The notes beneath the pieces are model-generated. The model was not told where the DNA came from. It did no database searches and saw nothing but the letters and a program-made list of their open reading frames with translations. From positions 62,001-126,000 of the forward strand of contig JAFXKI010000003.1 of the NCBI GenBank assembly GCA_017531845.1: a DNA stretch of 64,000 bases, read 5' to 3'. Shown piece after piece: positions 9,062-18,090 of the stretch (position 1 is its first letter; each line of letters opens with the position of its first letter). The translations under genes and the position numbers were made by a program. The stretch is from Opitutales bacterium. GTDB lineage: Bacteria; Verrucomicrobiota; Verrucomicrobiia; Opitutales; UBA953.

Positions 9062-9094
9062 AAAAAATCCCGAGTTCTTCGCTCGGGATTTTTT
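9062..9094 (+). terminator. Intrinsic terminator after tRNA-Gly
   Basis: Inverted arms AAAAAATCCCGAG (9062-9074) and CTCGGGATTTTTT (9082-9094) with a 7-base loop end in a T run. It can work on both strands, serving the tRNA and the convergent flavin reductase gene. Confidence 0.9.
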
Positions 9095-9108
9095 ATTTTG
9101 CTTTTTCT

Positions 9109-9687
9109 CTATGCCTCGGCGGGAACGCGAAGCACATCACCGATTGCGTAAAAATGCCCGCCGGCAACGTAGTGGAGCGTTCGCAAATTCGACGGAGCTT
9201 CTTCAAATTTCCAATGCCCGTTTTCAAAAACACGGGAATCCGCCCACGCACCGATACACTCGCCGATAATCAAATCGTAGGCTTTTTCATTGTGCGGTTC
9301 CGAAACGACCTTGAAAATCATCCAGCCGGCGCAACCTTTCACGAGCGGGATTTCAAAACCGTCTATGTAAAAAAGCTCAGCTCCGCTTTTTTCAATCTTT
9401 TCGGGAACGTCATTTTTGCTGACGGAGCCCAAAGCAAGCATCTCTTTCAAAATCCCGACTGTCGGCAACTGAAGCGCGAACATCCCGCTCGCATCTATCA
9501 GCTTGCGCGTAAAATGCGAGGAATCCACCACCACCGTCGCCTTACACGGCAAAACATCTAAGGGACAAGCCCACGTCGCCGGCATCACATCACACACGCC
9601 CGAGTGCGAAGCGGAAACCAGCGTTGTTCCGCCGACATTGAGTAAGCGATACGCCTTTTCCGGCGCAACTTTCGAAATATTTTTCAT
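9109..9687 (-). CDS. Flavin reductase family protein (flavoredoxin-like, FMN-binding)
   Basis: A 192-residue protein of the DIM6/NTAB flavin reductase-like fold. NVGGTTLVSASHSGVCDVMPATWACPLD matches the FMN-binding N-terminal strand region, PCKATVVVDSSHFTRKLIDASGMFALQLP the central strands, and GCAGWMIFKVVSE plus YDLIIGECIGAWAD the second half of the barrel. Members reduce FMN with NAD(P)H or act as electron carriers; the physiological partner cannot be told here. It runs toward the tRNA-Gly terminator and lies 38 bases downstream of the acyltransferase-glycosyltransferase fusion on the same strand. A CGGGAACG copy covers its last codons. Confidence 0.85.
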   Translation of the reverse strand: MKNISKVAPEKAYRLLNVGGTTLVSASHSGVCDVMPATWACPLDVLPCKATVVVDSSHFTRKLIDASGMFALQLPTVGILKEMLALGSVSKNDVPEKIEKSGAELFYIDGFEIPLVKGCAGWMIFKVVSEPHNEKAYDLIIGECIGAWADSRVFENGHWKFEEAPSNLRTLHYVAGGHFYAIGDVLRVPAEA

Positions 9688-9725
9688 AAAACCAATTTCA
9701 GAAAAAACGGCTTCCGTTCCCGCGC

Positions 9726-11627
9726 TTAGAGCTCGGATTTTATCGCATCAAAAGCGGCGGAGGCGGGAACGCCCTCAATTGGCGAGCCGCCTGTCGGCGG
9801 GCAACCTTCCGGCTGAAGAATCACTTTTTTCGCCGCAAAAATCGGACCGGTGCGCACGGGATTCGTCGGACCGAAAATCCCCACGACGGGAACGCCGAGC
9901 ATGTTGGCAAGGTGGAGCCCTCCGGTGTCGTTCCCGCAAATAACGCGGCAAGCGGAAAGCTCGCGCATATAATCGGGCAAATTTGTTTTCCCGGCGCGGT
10001 CGACAACGCGCGCGGTGTTAAATCCCTCTGCAACCTGTGCGGTAATCGCGGCGTCTTTTGCCGTTCCGAAAAGGCGAATTTCGAGGCTCGGGAACGCCTC
10101 AAGCAAAAGTCCGATCAGTTCACGCCAACGCGTGATTTGCCAGCGCTTTTCCGGAGAATTTTCCGTTCCGCAAATCAAGCCTACAATCGGTTTGTCGTTT
10201 GTATCCGAAGAAGCAATACGCAACGGCGTGAAATCCGGCTCCACATCCAGAGCGTGACGTTCCCGTAGCCAGCGCGCCCAGACGAGCGTTTGGTGGTTTT
10301 TCGTCAAATCCAAATCGGCGGGAACGCGCCAAGATTTTGTCAAAAGCGGACGCGGATAGCCCTCGCGCGTCATTCCGCAACGCATCGGCGCGCCGGAAAG
10401 CCACGCTTCTGCATCTCCGCGCAACGAGTTGGTAAACAACACAAAAACTTCCGGGTATTCCGGGCGCAAAAGTTTGCGGCACGCGAACCAGTAACCGAGC
10501 CCCTTGGACTTTGCCGGGAGCGCGATCAACCTGTCCGCGCAATTGAGCAGTTCCAGCATCGGCAGGAAATGAGCCCGCGCCACGAGCGTAATTTCCGCGT
10601 CCGGACGCGCTTTGCGTAAAGTTTGCACGAGAGGAAGAGCCATCACGATGTCGCCCAGCCAATTCGGCAAACGGATAAAAATTTTCTTCTTTTTAGGCAT
10701 TTCTTTCAGTCCAAGGAATTTAAGGTTTTCTTCGAGGCGGCTGCGGCGATGGTGAAGATTAAAGTCGCGCAAGCCTTTCCAACGGTCGTGCATCCAAAGC
10801 CAGTCGGCGCATGCGGAATCAGACTCGGAAAGCTTGTTTTCCAGCCAGCGATTAATCGCGAAATTGACCTCGTCTTTTCCCGTTCCCGCCGGCGCGATTT
10901 CCTCCGCTCGAATTTCTCCGCGCCAGAATCCCTTGCGCTCGCACCAAGCGGCAATCGTTTTTGTTCCCGCGTGCCCGTGCGCCAGCGTTCCCGCAAGTTC
11001 GCTCGACGGTGCGACTCGCCCGAAAAACAGCGACAACACTCCCCGGCGACGCCCCGTTCCCTGATCCGGCAAAACGCAAACCAAGCCGTTTTCGTGCAAG
11101 TAAGACAGTGCCTGCGTCAGCCCTTTTTTTCGCGAAAGCAGGCGGCAGCCCCAGCGTTCCCGCGTGTCTTTCACCCAGCGTTCGATTGCCGGATTGTCAA
11201 AAGGTCGATAAAATACGCCTACGCGGCGTTTTTGTAGCGGCGGGTAAACGAGCGGAATCGTCGTGAGCCCTTCCATCAGGGAAAAATGCGGAATTGCCAC
11301 GACAATCGGCACATCTTTCTCAAGAATTGCGTCCAATACCTCCGTATCCGCAGAAAAATTTCTCAAGACGCGCGCTTTCGTGAAATGCGGGAACGCCAGT
11401 ACCAACATTCCCATTTCCACCATGCGCCGACAACTTTCCAAAGCGATTTTTCGCCGTGCGCGCTCCGTCTTTTCCGGAAAGCAAAGATACAAGTTCCGCA
11501 ACATCATCTCACGGCGCTTCCGCATGAAAAAATAAACGCCGCTTCCAAGCAAAGAAGCCGCTCCCGCCGCCATCCATCGGGGCATGAGTGCTACAAACCC
11601 GCCCAAAATAACAATTAATGCTCTCAT
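9726..11627 (-). CDS. Fusion of LpxL/HtrB-type acyltransferase and family 9 glycosyltransferase
   Basis: A 633-residue protein joining two lipopolysaccharide-type enzymes. Residues 1-300 are a lipid A biosynthesis acyltransferase: N-terminal membrane helix, catalytic HX4E motif (H114, E119 in HFSLMEG), then GVFYRPFDNPAIERWV and PDQGTGRRRGVLSLFFGR. Residues 310-633 are an ADP-heptosyltransferase-like GT9: RLPNWLGDIVMALP opens the first Rossmann fold, GTENSPEKRWQITRWRELI is the donor site, and CGNDTGGLHLANMLGVPVVGIFGPTNP is the family signature. The frame is open throughout, so this is one polypeptide unless Met310 (position 10700) is used as an internal start. Acylation and glycosylation of a lipid A-like lipid at the inner membrane is the likely role. 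The exact acyl chain and sugar are unknown. Confidence 0.88.
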   Translation of the reverse strand: MRALIVILGGFVALMPRWMAAGAASLLGSGVYFFMRKRREMMLRNLYLCFPEKTERARRKIALESCRRMVEMGMLVLAFPHFTKARVLRNFSADTEVLDAILEKDVPIVVAIPHFSLMEGLTTIPLVYPPLQKRRVGVFYRPFDNPAIERWVKDTRERWGCRLLSRKKGLTQALSYLHENGLVCVLPDQGTGRRRGVLSLFFGRVAPSSELAGTLAHGHAGTKTIAAWCERKGFWRGEIRAEEIAPAGTGKDEVNFAINRWLENKLSESDSACADWLWMHDRWKGLRDFNLHHRRSRLEENLKFLGLKEMPKKKKIFIRLPNWLGDIVMALPLVQTLRKARPDAEITLVARAHFLPMLELLNCADRLIALPAKSKGLGYWFACRKLLRPEYPEVFVLFTNSLRGDAEAWLSGAPMRCGMTREGYPRPLLTKSWRVPADLDLTKNHQTLVWARWLRERHALDVEPDFTPLRIASSDTNDKPIVGLICGTENSPEKRWQITRWRELIGLLLEAFPSLEIRLFGTAKDAAITAQVAEGFNTARVVDRAGKTNLPDYMRELSACRVICGNDTGGLHLANMLGVPVVGIFGPTNPVRTGPIFAAKKVILQPEGCPPTGGSPIEGVPASAAFDAIKSEL

Positions 11628-11798
11628 CTCTTGTGCAACGATACGGAGAAACTATCAGCCGTGCCGCGCATTTTCAAACGCAAAGGCGTTGCCCTTAAGA
11701 AAAATCCCTGAATTTCCGTGTTGCCTCGTTCCTGCAAGTCGGCAAAAATTCGAACTCCGAAGCGGGGCAAATCCGTTCCCGCCGAAATTTATCTTTTT

Positions 11799-12755
<957 letters not shown>

Positions 12756-12820
12756 AAGCGAAAAATTTATCTTTAACCTTTAATCTCTAATCTTTAATCT
12801 ATTCCGAAACTGTTCTTTCC

Positions 12821-12849
12821 CACGGAAAGCCGATTCGGCTTCCGCCGTG
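12821..12849 (+). other. Hairpin just upstream of ssrA
   Basis: CACGG (12821-12825) pairs with CCGTG (12845-12849), enclosing the perfect palindrome arms AGCCGA/TCGGCT. It ends 14 bases before the mature tmRNA 5' end and lacks a T run directly after it. It may be the pyrB terminator remnant or a processing signal for the tmRNA precursor; function inferred. Confidence 0.35.
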
Positions 12850-12863
12850 AAAATCGAATTTTT

Positions 12864-13246
12864 GGGGATGTTCCGGATTCGATCTCGGTTCGGAGGTTGC
12901 GACGGCACGCGGACGATGACACTCGGCGTCCTAAAATATGTGTCAGCCAATCAAATGGCAAAAACAACACCATCGCGTTTGAACGCAGCAATGCGTTCGC
13001 GCTTGCCGCCTAATAGCTGCGGCACGGTCACGCCCGCCTACGCCTGCTAAGCGGCCGGGCTGTTAAAAAAGCAGGTAAAACCTCGAGCTTGTCAGCGTTC
13101 CCGCGAGGCTAAAAACGGGAACGAGGATAGGTGTTCCCGGGCGCCCTCGCTCTAAGAAGCACCGAAATTCAATCGAGCGGCTAAGCGTGTAGAAGTTTCA
13201 GCTGAAAGACCGGGAGACGCGGGTTCAACTCCCGCCATCTCCACCA
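12864..13246 (+). ncRNA. ssrA: Transfer-messenger RNA (tmRNA)
   Basis: A 383-base one-piece tmRNA. The 5' GGGGATG pairs with the 3' CATCTCC, followed by A and an encoded CCA. The 5' GGGGATGTTCCGGATTCGAT and 3' GGGTTCAACTCCCGCC blocks form the tRNA-like half. The tag reading frame ends AFERSNAFALAA followed by TAA TAG (12978-13016), the expected C-terminal degron. The pseudoknot region carries two perfect copies of the window's repeat in inverted order, CGTTCCCG at 13096-13103 and CGGGAACG at 13116-13123, with a 12-base loop, plus a near copy TGTTCCCG at 13132. The RNA rescues stalled ribosomes with SmpB, which is not in the window. Confidence 0.97.
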
Positions 13247-13251
13247 ATTTT

Positions 13252-13285
13252 AAGCGAGTTTCGGACTCACCGAAACTCGCTTTTT
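13252..13285 (+). terminator. Intrinsic terminator of ssrA
   Basis: Arms GCGAGTTTCGG (13254-13264) and CCGAAACTCGC (13270-13280) with a 5-base loop, followed directly by TTTTT. It starts 6 bases after the tmRNA CCA end. Confidence 0.93.
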
Positions 13286-13411
13286 GCATTCCCGCTAATC
13301 CCGCAACATTTCAGCCTTCCCTTATTTTTCCGATTCGGGGATTTTTATAAACTCAGCTCAGTTTTTTGTTTTGTTTCGGCGGGAACGCGGGATTAGATTT
13401 TTTCGGAAAAT

Positions 13412-15457
13412 ATGAACGCAGAACATCCTTTTCTTTCGGAAGATTTTTATGTCGATTGGGCGCAACTGACGCCGGAACGCATCGTGCCCGACATCACATT
13501 CGCGCTTGAACGCGCACGCGGGAACGTTGAAGCGATTTGCTCGCAAACGCCCGAATGTATTTCTTTTGAAAATACAATTCTCGGTTTCGCCCGCGCCACG
13601 CGGGAACTCGGTCGCGCGTGGGGACGCGTCTGCCACCTCGAAAGCGTGGAAAACACGCCCGCGCTCCGCGAAGCCTACAACACCGTTTTGCCGAAAGTAA
13701 CGGAATTTTTCAGCTCGCTCACGCTCAACGCGCGACTTTGGGAAAAAATCAAAGCCGCCGCAGAACGCATTCCTGCGGGAACGCTCGGTGCCGTGCAGCA
13801 GCGTTTTCTCGACGAAACACTCGCCGATTTCCGTGAAAACGGCGCGGATTTGCCCGGCGACAAAAAATCCCGCCTCGCCGCCATCAACGCCAAGCTCGCC
13901 GAGCTCACGACGAAATTCGGTGAAAACGTGCTCGATTCCACCAACGCTTGGGAAAAATTTGTTGCCGACGAAACGCTTCTCGCCGGCATTCCCGCGAGCG
14001 CGAAAACCGCAGCCGCCGCTTCCGCCAAAGCGAAAAACCACGACGGCGAATTCCGCTTCACGCTCCAAGCGCCGTCGCTCGTTCCCGTGATGCAATATGC
14101 GGAAAACGACGCTCTGCGCCGCGAGTTTTGGGAAGCCTCCAACGCCGTCGCCCGCGACGACGCAAAGTTTGACAACGCGCCGCTCATCCGCGAAATCCTC
14201 GCCCTGCGCGACGAAAAAGCGAAGCTTCTCGGTTTCGCCGATTTTGCCGATTACACGACTTCGCGCCGCATGGCGAAAAGCGGGAAAACCGCGCGCGATT
14301 TTGTCGAAAATTTGCGCTCCCGCGTGGATTCTTTTTTCAAAAAAGAGACGAAAGATCTCGTAAATTTTGCGCGGGAACGCGGCGACGCGACGGCGGCGAA
14401 AACGGGAAAACTCGCTCCGTGGGCGCTCGGTTTTTGGGCGGAAAAACTGCGACGCGAACGCTACGATTTTGATGCGGAAAGCCTGCGACCGTATTTTGAA
14501 GTCAACGCCGTTATCGCCGGAGCTTTCGCGATCGCGGAAAAACTTTTCGGCGTAAAAATTGTCGAAAAAACGGGCGTTCCCGCGTGGCATCCGGAAGTGA
14601 AAACCTATGAAGTTTTCGACGGCGAAAAAATGCTCGGCGCATTTTACACGGATTGGCATCCGCGCGAAACTAAGCGCGCCGGCGCATGGATGAATTTTCT
14701 CGCAACGCGCGGAGAAGGCGTTCCCGCGCACCTCGGGCTGATTTGCGGCAATATGTCGCCCGCTGTGGACGGCAAGCCGGCGTTGCTTTCGTTCGATGAA
14801 GTGCTGACAATTTTTCACGAGTTCGGGCACTTGCTGCACCACGTTTTGAGCGAAGTCGAAATTCCCGAGCTCGCGGGAACGAACGTCGCATGGGATTTTG
14901 TCGAACTTCCCTCGCAGATCATGGAAAACTGGTGCAAGCACGCAGAGTCGCTGAGCCTTTTCGCCAAGCATTTTGAAACCGGCGAGCCGCTCCCGCAGGA
15001 GTTGTTGGAAAAACTTCTTCGTGCGCAAAACTTCCGCGCCGCAAGCGCCTGCGTGCGCCAGCTTTCCTTCGGGAAAATGGACTTGGATTTCCACATCGAA
15101 ACCGTGAAATACAAGGACTGCGATTTGGAAAACTACTGGAACGAAACGCTCGCCGATTACCTCGTGCCGACCGCGTTCCCGCAGGTTTCCATGGCGCGGA
15201 AATTCCTGCACCTGTTTTCCGAATCCACGGGCTACGCGGCGGGTTATTATTCCTACAAATGGGCGGAAATGCTCGAAGCCGACTGCTTCACGCGCTTTTT
15301 GAACGAGGGAATTTTGAACGAAAAAACCGGACGCGAATTTCGCGAAAAAATCCTCGCGCGCGGGAACGCCGCTCCCGCCGAAACGCTCTTCCGCGATTTC
15401 ATGGGACGCGCGCCCGACCCCGCTGCTCTCCTCAAGCGCGAAGGCTTAGCGGAGTAA
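13412..15457 (+). CDS. prlC: Oligopeptidase A, M3 family zinc metallopeptidase
   Basis: A 681-residue cytoplasmic thimet-type oligopeptidase that degrades peptides released by proteases and signal peptidases. The zinc motif HEFGH is at 469-473, with the downstream WDFVELPSQIMENW supplying the third ligand glutamate. The segments AYYTDWHPR-like AFYTDWHPRETKRAGAWMN and SESTGYAAGYYSYKWAEMLEADCF are family signatures around the substrate-binding tyrosines. Length matches E. coli PrlC (680). It follows the ssrA terminator and is followed after 45 bases by mutT on the same strand. Eleven or so repeat copies lie within it, far above the density in gyrA. Confidence 0.96.
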   Translation: MNAEHPFLSEDFYVDWAQLTPERIVPDITFALERARGNVEAICSQTPECISFENTILGFARATRELGRAWGRVCHLESVENTPALREAYNTVLPKVTEFFSSLTLNARLWEKIKAAAERIPAGTLGAVQQRFLDETLADFRENGADLPGDKKSRLAAINAKLAELTTKFGENVLDSTNAWEKFVADETLLAGIPASAKTAAAASAKAKNHDGEFRFTLQAPSLVPVMQYAENDALRREFWEASNAVARDDAKFDNAPLIREILALRDEKAKLLGFADFADYTTSRRMAKSGKTARDFVENLRSRVDSFFKKETKDLVNFARERGDATAAKTGKLAPWALGFWAEKLRRERYDFDAESLRPYFEVNAVIAGAFAIAEKLFGVKIVEKTGVPAWHPEVKTYEVFDGEKMLGAFYTDWHPRETKRAGAWMNFLATRGEGVPAHLGLICGNMSPAVDGKPALLSFDEVLTIFHEFGHLLHHVLSEVEIPELAGTNVAWDFVELPSQIMENWCKHAESLSLFAKHFETGEPLPQELLEKLLRAQNFRAASACVRQLSFGKMDLDFHIETVKYKDCDLENYWNETLADYLVPTAFPQVSMARKFLHLFSESTGYAAGYYSYKWAEMLEADCFTRFLNEGILNEKTGREFREKILARGNAAPAETLFRDFMGRAPDPAALLKREGLAE

Positions 15458-15502
15458 AATCGGGAATAAAAACGCAAAGTTTTTTTCTTTAACTAATCGA
15501 AG

Positions 15503-15928
15503 ATGACTGAAATTCCGAAGATTCGCGTGGTTGCCGCCGTCGTTGTTCGCGGCGACGGGAAAATTCTCTGCGCACGGCGCGGGAACGCCAAAAATCCGTG
15601 TGTCGCGTGGAAATGGGAATTTCCCGGCGGAAAAATCGAAGCCGGAGAAACGCCGGAAAGCGCGCTTGCGCGGGAAATTCGCGAAGAAATGAATTTCTCC
15701 GTTGTCATCGGAAAACACATCTCGCGCGTGAATCATTCCTACCCGAGTTGCGAAATCGAAATGGACGCATTTTTCTGTGTTCCTGCCGACGCGTGCTCGA
15801 TGCCGGAATTACACGAACACGTCGAAATCCGCTGGCTTGCGCCCGAAGATCTTCCCGCTCTTGATTGGGCGGAGGCTGATAAACCCGTTGTCTACGCCTG
15901 CACCAAAAAGCTTTCCGGTTCGGCATAA
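15503..15928 (+). CDS. mutT: MutT-like Nudix hydrolase (8-oxo-dGTP diphosphatase family)
   Basis: A 141-residue Nudix protein. The Nudix box runs about 43-65: GKIEAGETPESALAREIREE matches GX5EX7REUXEE, but the next conserved glycine is replaced by asparagine (EEMNF). The N-terminal RVVAAVVVRGDGKILCARR and WKWEFPGGKIE are typical of MutT, which removes oxidised dGTP from the nucleotide pool. The catalytic glutamates are intact, so activity is expected; the glycine change may be tolerated. The gene is downstream of prlC and ends before a repeat-built bidirectional terminator. Confidence 0.87.
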   Translation: MTEIPKIRVVAAVVVRGDGKILCARRGNAKNPCVAWKWEFPGGKIEAGETPESALAREIREEMNFSVVIGKHISRVNHSYPSCEIEMDAFFCVPADACSMPELHEHVEIRWLAPEDLPALDWAEADKPVVYACTKKLSGSA

Positions 15929-15950
15929 ATTTCGCCTTTTCTACAAAAAA

Positions 15951-15989
15951 ACACGTTCCCGTGAAAATTATCTTCACGGGAACGCGTGT
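15951..15989 (+). terminator. Bidirectional terminator made from two inverted repeat copies
   Basis: ACACGTTCCCGTGAA (15951-15965) faces TTCACGGGAACGCGTGT (15973-15989), with a two-base bulge and an A-rich 5' flank. The stem core is an inverted pair of the octamer. It separates convergent mutT and the FecR gene. Confidence 0.75.
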
Positions 15990-16046
15990 CTTTACCTATT
16001 AACAGCATCAGGAAATACGAGCAAAAATCTCGTATTTTCAAAGCAT

Positions 16047-16865
16047 TTAGCGATTTCCGACGGATGCGGCAGAATTCACATCGGGGCGGGGACGGTCGAC
16101 GTTATAGCTGTCGCCCTCAACAGTTGCCGTGTAAAAATAAAGCGGATCCGTAGCGAATTTGGAAATACGGTCGTTATCATAATTTTCACCGAAATCTCCG
16201 GAATCGGAAGCAAACGCGTCTGTAACCTGCCTCGAAAGGATACCGGAAACGCGCTCAAACTTAAGTTGCCCCGCAGAGTTGATGCTTATCGAGCGACCGG
16301 CGGTCAGAGAAATACCGGCGCGACCGGTAGGCGTTACTTCAATTTCGCCGTCGATGCAACCGACCGCAACGGAAGCGTTGTCCACGGAAGTATAAAACGT
16401 CGTTCCCTTCACGGCGACATCTCCGGCACGCGTCTTAACGACGAGGCGCGAAGAAGGAAGAAGCTTTGCAACTTTGAAAAAGGCTGTTCCCTTGACAAGG
16501 CGCAGAGTTGTCTGCGAGCCCGCAGTGCCCTTGGGTTCTTCTTTGAAGGAGGAGAAATCTTTTCCTTCGACGACACTCGGATCGTTTTGCTCAAACTGAG
16601 CGAGGTCAATTGACGTATTCTCTTGCAGGACGATGACGGTTCCGTTCCCGAGGGCAATCTTCGCGGAAGCGTCTTTGCCTGTCGATACGCGCGTGTTTTC
16701 AAGAAACGTCGCGCCGGCAGCAAGTTTTTTTTCGGCACCGCCGGCGACGGTATACACAACGTTCCCGCTAACTTCGTTCACGCAAATTTTTCCCGGAGCG
16801 GCAAACAATGCTACTCCGAATGCGAGCACGGTTGCGAAGACGGTTATCAGCTTCTTCAGTTTCAT
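16047..16865 (-). CDS. Exported FecR-domain protein
   Basis: A 272-residue protein with a signal peptide (KKLITVFATVLAFGVALFAAPG, cleaved near residue 23) and a FecR domain (about 28-190). GNVVYTVAGGAEKKLAAGATFLENTRVSTGKDASAKIALGNGTVIVLQENT is the start of the FecR beta-helix-like fold, and VKTRAGDVAVKGTTFYTSV is its most conserved part. Classic FecR proteins are membrane anti-sigma factors; this one has no anti-sigma N-terminus or single membrane anchor and no FecI-type sigma gene beside it. A secreted or periplasmic surface role is more likely. It stands alone with a 464-base upstream region. Confidence 0.82.
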   Translation of the reverse strand: MKLKKLITVFATVLAFGVALFAAPGKICVNEVSGNVVYTVAGGAEKKLAAGATFLENTRVSTGKDASAKIALGNGTVIVLQENTSIDLAQFEQNDPSVVEGKDFSSFKEEPKGTAGSQTTLRLVKGTAFFKVAKLLPSSRLVVKTRAGDVAVKGTTFYTSVDNASVAVGCIDGEIEVTPTGRAGISLTAGRSISINSAGQLKFERVSGILSRQVTDAFASDSGDFGENYDNDRISKFATDPLYFYTATVEGDSYNVDRPRPDVNSAASVGNR

Positions 16866-17329
16866 AGTCTAGTTGGTTTTTCTGGTTGTTTTGAATTATA
16901 ATTTTCGAGAACTTGAATGAGCCTCTCATTAAGTTCAGAGTCTGAGTTAGATTCAAAATCCGTTTCCTTGCAACAAAATTCTACTACATTAGTATTATTA
17001 TCGTTTTGGTAGGAAATAATCCCGCCCCGAACGTTTCCGTCCGGGGCGGTTTAATACTACTTAACACTAACTTAATCTATGCTCGGGGACAAAAGCTAAG
17101 CCTTCGTTCCCGAAAGGCAACCCCGCATGGGCGGGAAAGGTTTTACCTTATGTTTGGTAGCATTTCTTAAAAATTTAATGAACGCAAGCATTTTTCTACC
17201 TATTTGGTAGTTTTTTCATTCGTATAAATTTTGCTTTTTTCACAAGTCCCGGCATGAGTTCTGTTTTGCAAGGATTAAGAAAATTTGATTTTTTCGATTT
17301 AATCTTAATCACTCCAAAACAACAAAATT
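16866..17329. other. Intergenic region between divergent genes with structured elements
   Basis: 464 bases without a gene. At 17032-17051 CCGCCCCG and CGGGGCGG form a GC-rich hairpin followed by TTT. At about 17105-17165 lie three consecutive short hairpins: GCCTT/AAGGC around a repeat copy, CCCGC/GCGGG and AAGGT/ACCTT. The hexamer TGGTAG occurs three times (about 17010, 17155, 17205). This could be a structured leader of the small basic protein gene on the plus strand or a small RNA. I could not match it to a known riboswitch class. Confidence 0.5.
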
Positions 17330-17440
17330 ATGGGCAAACAATACAATAAGGAAAACAAGCGTCGCCGCCGTGCCGCTTACCAAAAACGTTGCAAAGAACG
17401 TATCGCAGAAGCTATCGCGGCGTCGAAGAAACGCAAATAA
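17330..17440 (+). CDS. Small highly basic protein (36 residues)
   Basis: A 36-codon gene reading MGKQYNKENKRRRRAAYQKR then CKERIAEAIAASKKRK. About 40% of residues are lysine or arginine. There are no hydrophobic segments, and the arginine cluster at 10-14 looks made for nucleic acid. Support for being real: it has a sensible ATG, an AT-rich leader, and its own strong terminator 11 bases after the stop. Its size and composition resemble small ribosome- or RNA-binding proteins. I do not recognise a named family with certainty, so the function is open. It heads the plus-strand run that leads to truB and mntP. Confidence 0.72.
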   Translation: MGKQYNKENKRRRRAAYQKRCKERIAEAIAASKKRK

Positions 17441-17450
17441 ACCGTTTCGC

Positions 17451-17493
17451 GCGTTCCCGCGTCCGGCTTCGGTGCGCGGGAACGCTCCTTTTT
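17451..17493 (+). terminator. Terminator made from two inverted repeat copies, after the small basic gene
   Basis: GCGTTCCCGCG (17451-17461) pairs perfectly with CGCGGGAACGC (17475-17485) and is followed by CCTTTTT. Both arms are the extended dispersed repeat. Confidence 0.88.
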
Positions 17494-17523
17494 GTTTTTT
17501 GCCTGATTTTTCTCACACTTCCT

Positions 17524-18066
17524 ATGGTTCCCCAAAAAAATATTTTCCGAGCGGCTATGTCTGCGTTTCTTGCCGCGGCATCGCTCTTTTTCGCTTCCTG
17601 CAAAGTCCCGCCCTCGCCTCCGCCCACGGAAAACGGCTCCGTTATCCCGATTTCCTACGCCATTTTTTCCTGGAAAGAAGTAAATGATTTTAAGCGCATT
17701 TCGGAATATTTCACGAACCGGGAAAACACGGGCTTCAATTGCGTTTTACGCACCGATCCCGAAACCCGCGAAGGACTTTATCTCGTGCTCGGAATCGAAG
17801 TTTCCGAAAAAATTCCCGACGACAGCACGGCAACGCTACGCTATTTCCGTCCGGACAAAGTCGGTGAGCAAACGGCGACATTTCGTCTCCCCGAATTTAA
17901 ATCCTCCGTTCCCGGCGAAATTCTGTTCGGGCTTACCGGCAACGCCTGGCCGAAAGAGTTGAAAAAACGCCGCCCAAGCGCCTGGCAACTTTCCGTTTAC
18001 GCATCGGACGGCACACTGCTCGTCTACCGCCAGTCCTACCTTTGGGAACGGGAACGCGAAAAATAA
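17524..18066 (+). CDS. Predicted lipoprotein, unknown function
   Basis: A 180-residue protein with a lipoprotein signal: RAAMSAFLAAASLFFASC with the lipobox cysteine at residue 26. A second ATG at 17557 would give a shorter but still valid signal peptide. After the cysteine comes a proline-rich KVPPSPPPTENG and then an alpha/beta region without a known motif: WKEVNDFKRISEYFTNRENTGFNCVLRTDPETREGLYLVLGIEV and a repeating strand pattern to the C-terminal WEREREK. It ends 24 bases before the agmatine deiminase gene on the same strand. It is probably anchored in a membrane facing the periplasm. The function is unknown. Confidence 0.75.
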   Translation: MVPQKNIFRAAMSAFLAAASLFFASCKVPPSPPPTENGSVIPISYAIFSWKEVNDFKRISEYFTNRENTGFNCVLRTDPETREGLYLVLGIEVSEKIPDDSTATLRYFRPDKVGEQTATFRLPEFKSSVPGEILFGLTGNAWPKELKKRRPSAWQLSVYASDGTLLVYRQSYLWEREREK

Positions 18067-18090
18067 ACCTCTCCTAATTTCCAAAACAAA

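Noticed and set aside
13358-15211. Long open frame opposite prlC on the minus strand
   Set aside because: No domain, phenylalanine/arginine/histidine-rich composition; a mirror frame of a GC-rich coding gene. The same holds for long frames opposite gyrA (38330-40186), gyrB (40448-42286), rlmN (668-1774) and oadA (44907-46457).
17085-17175. Known riboswitch (cyclic di-GMP, manganese, fluoride) upstream of the small basic gene
   Set aside because: The conserved cores (for example GGGACGCAAAGCC or NNGGGGAGUAGC) are not matched; kept only as an unassigned structured element.
16866-17329. Additional tRNA or 6S RNA in the large gap
   Set aside because: No cloverleaf and no long double hairpin of 6S type could be built.
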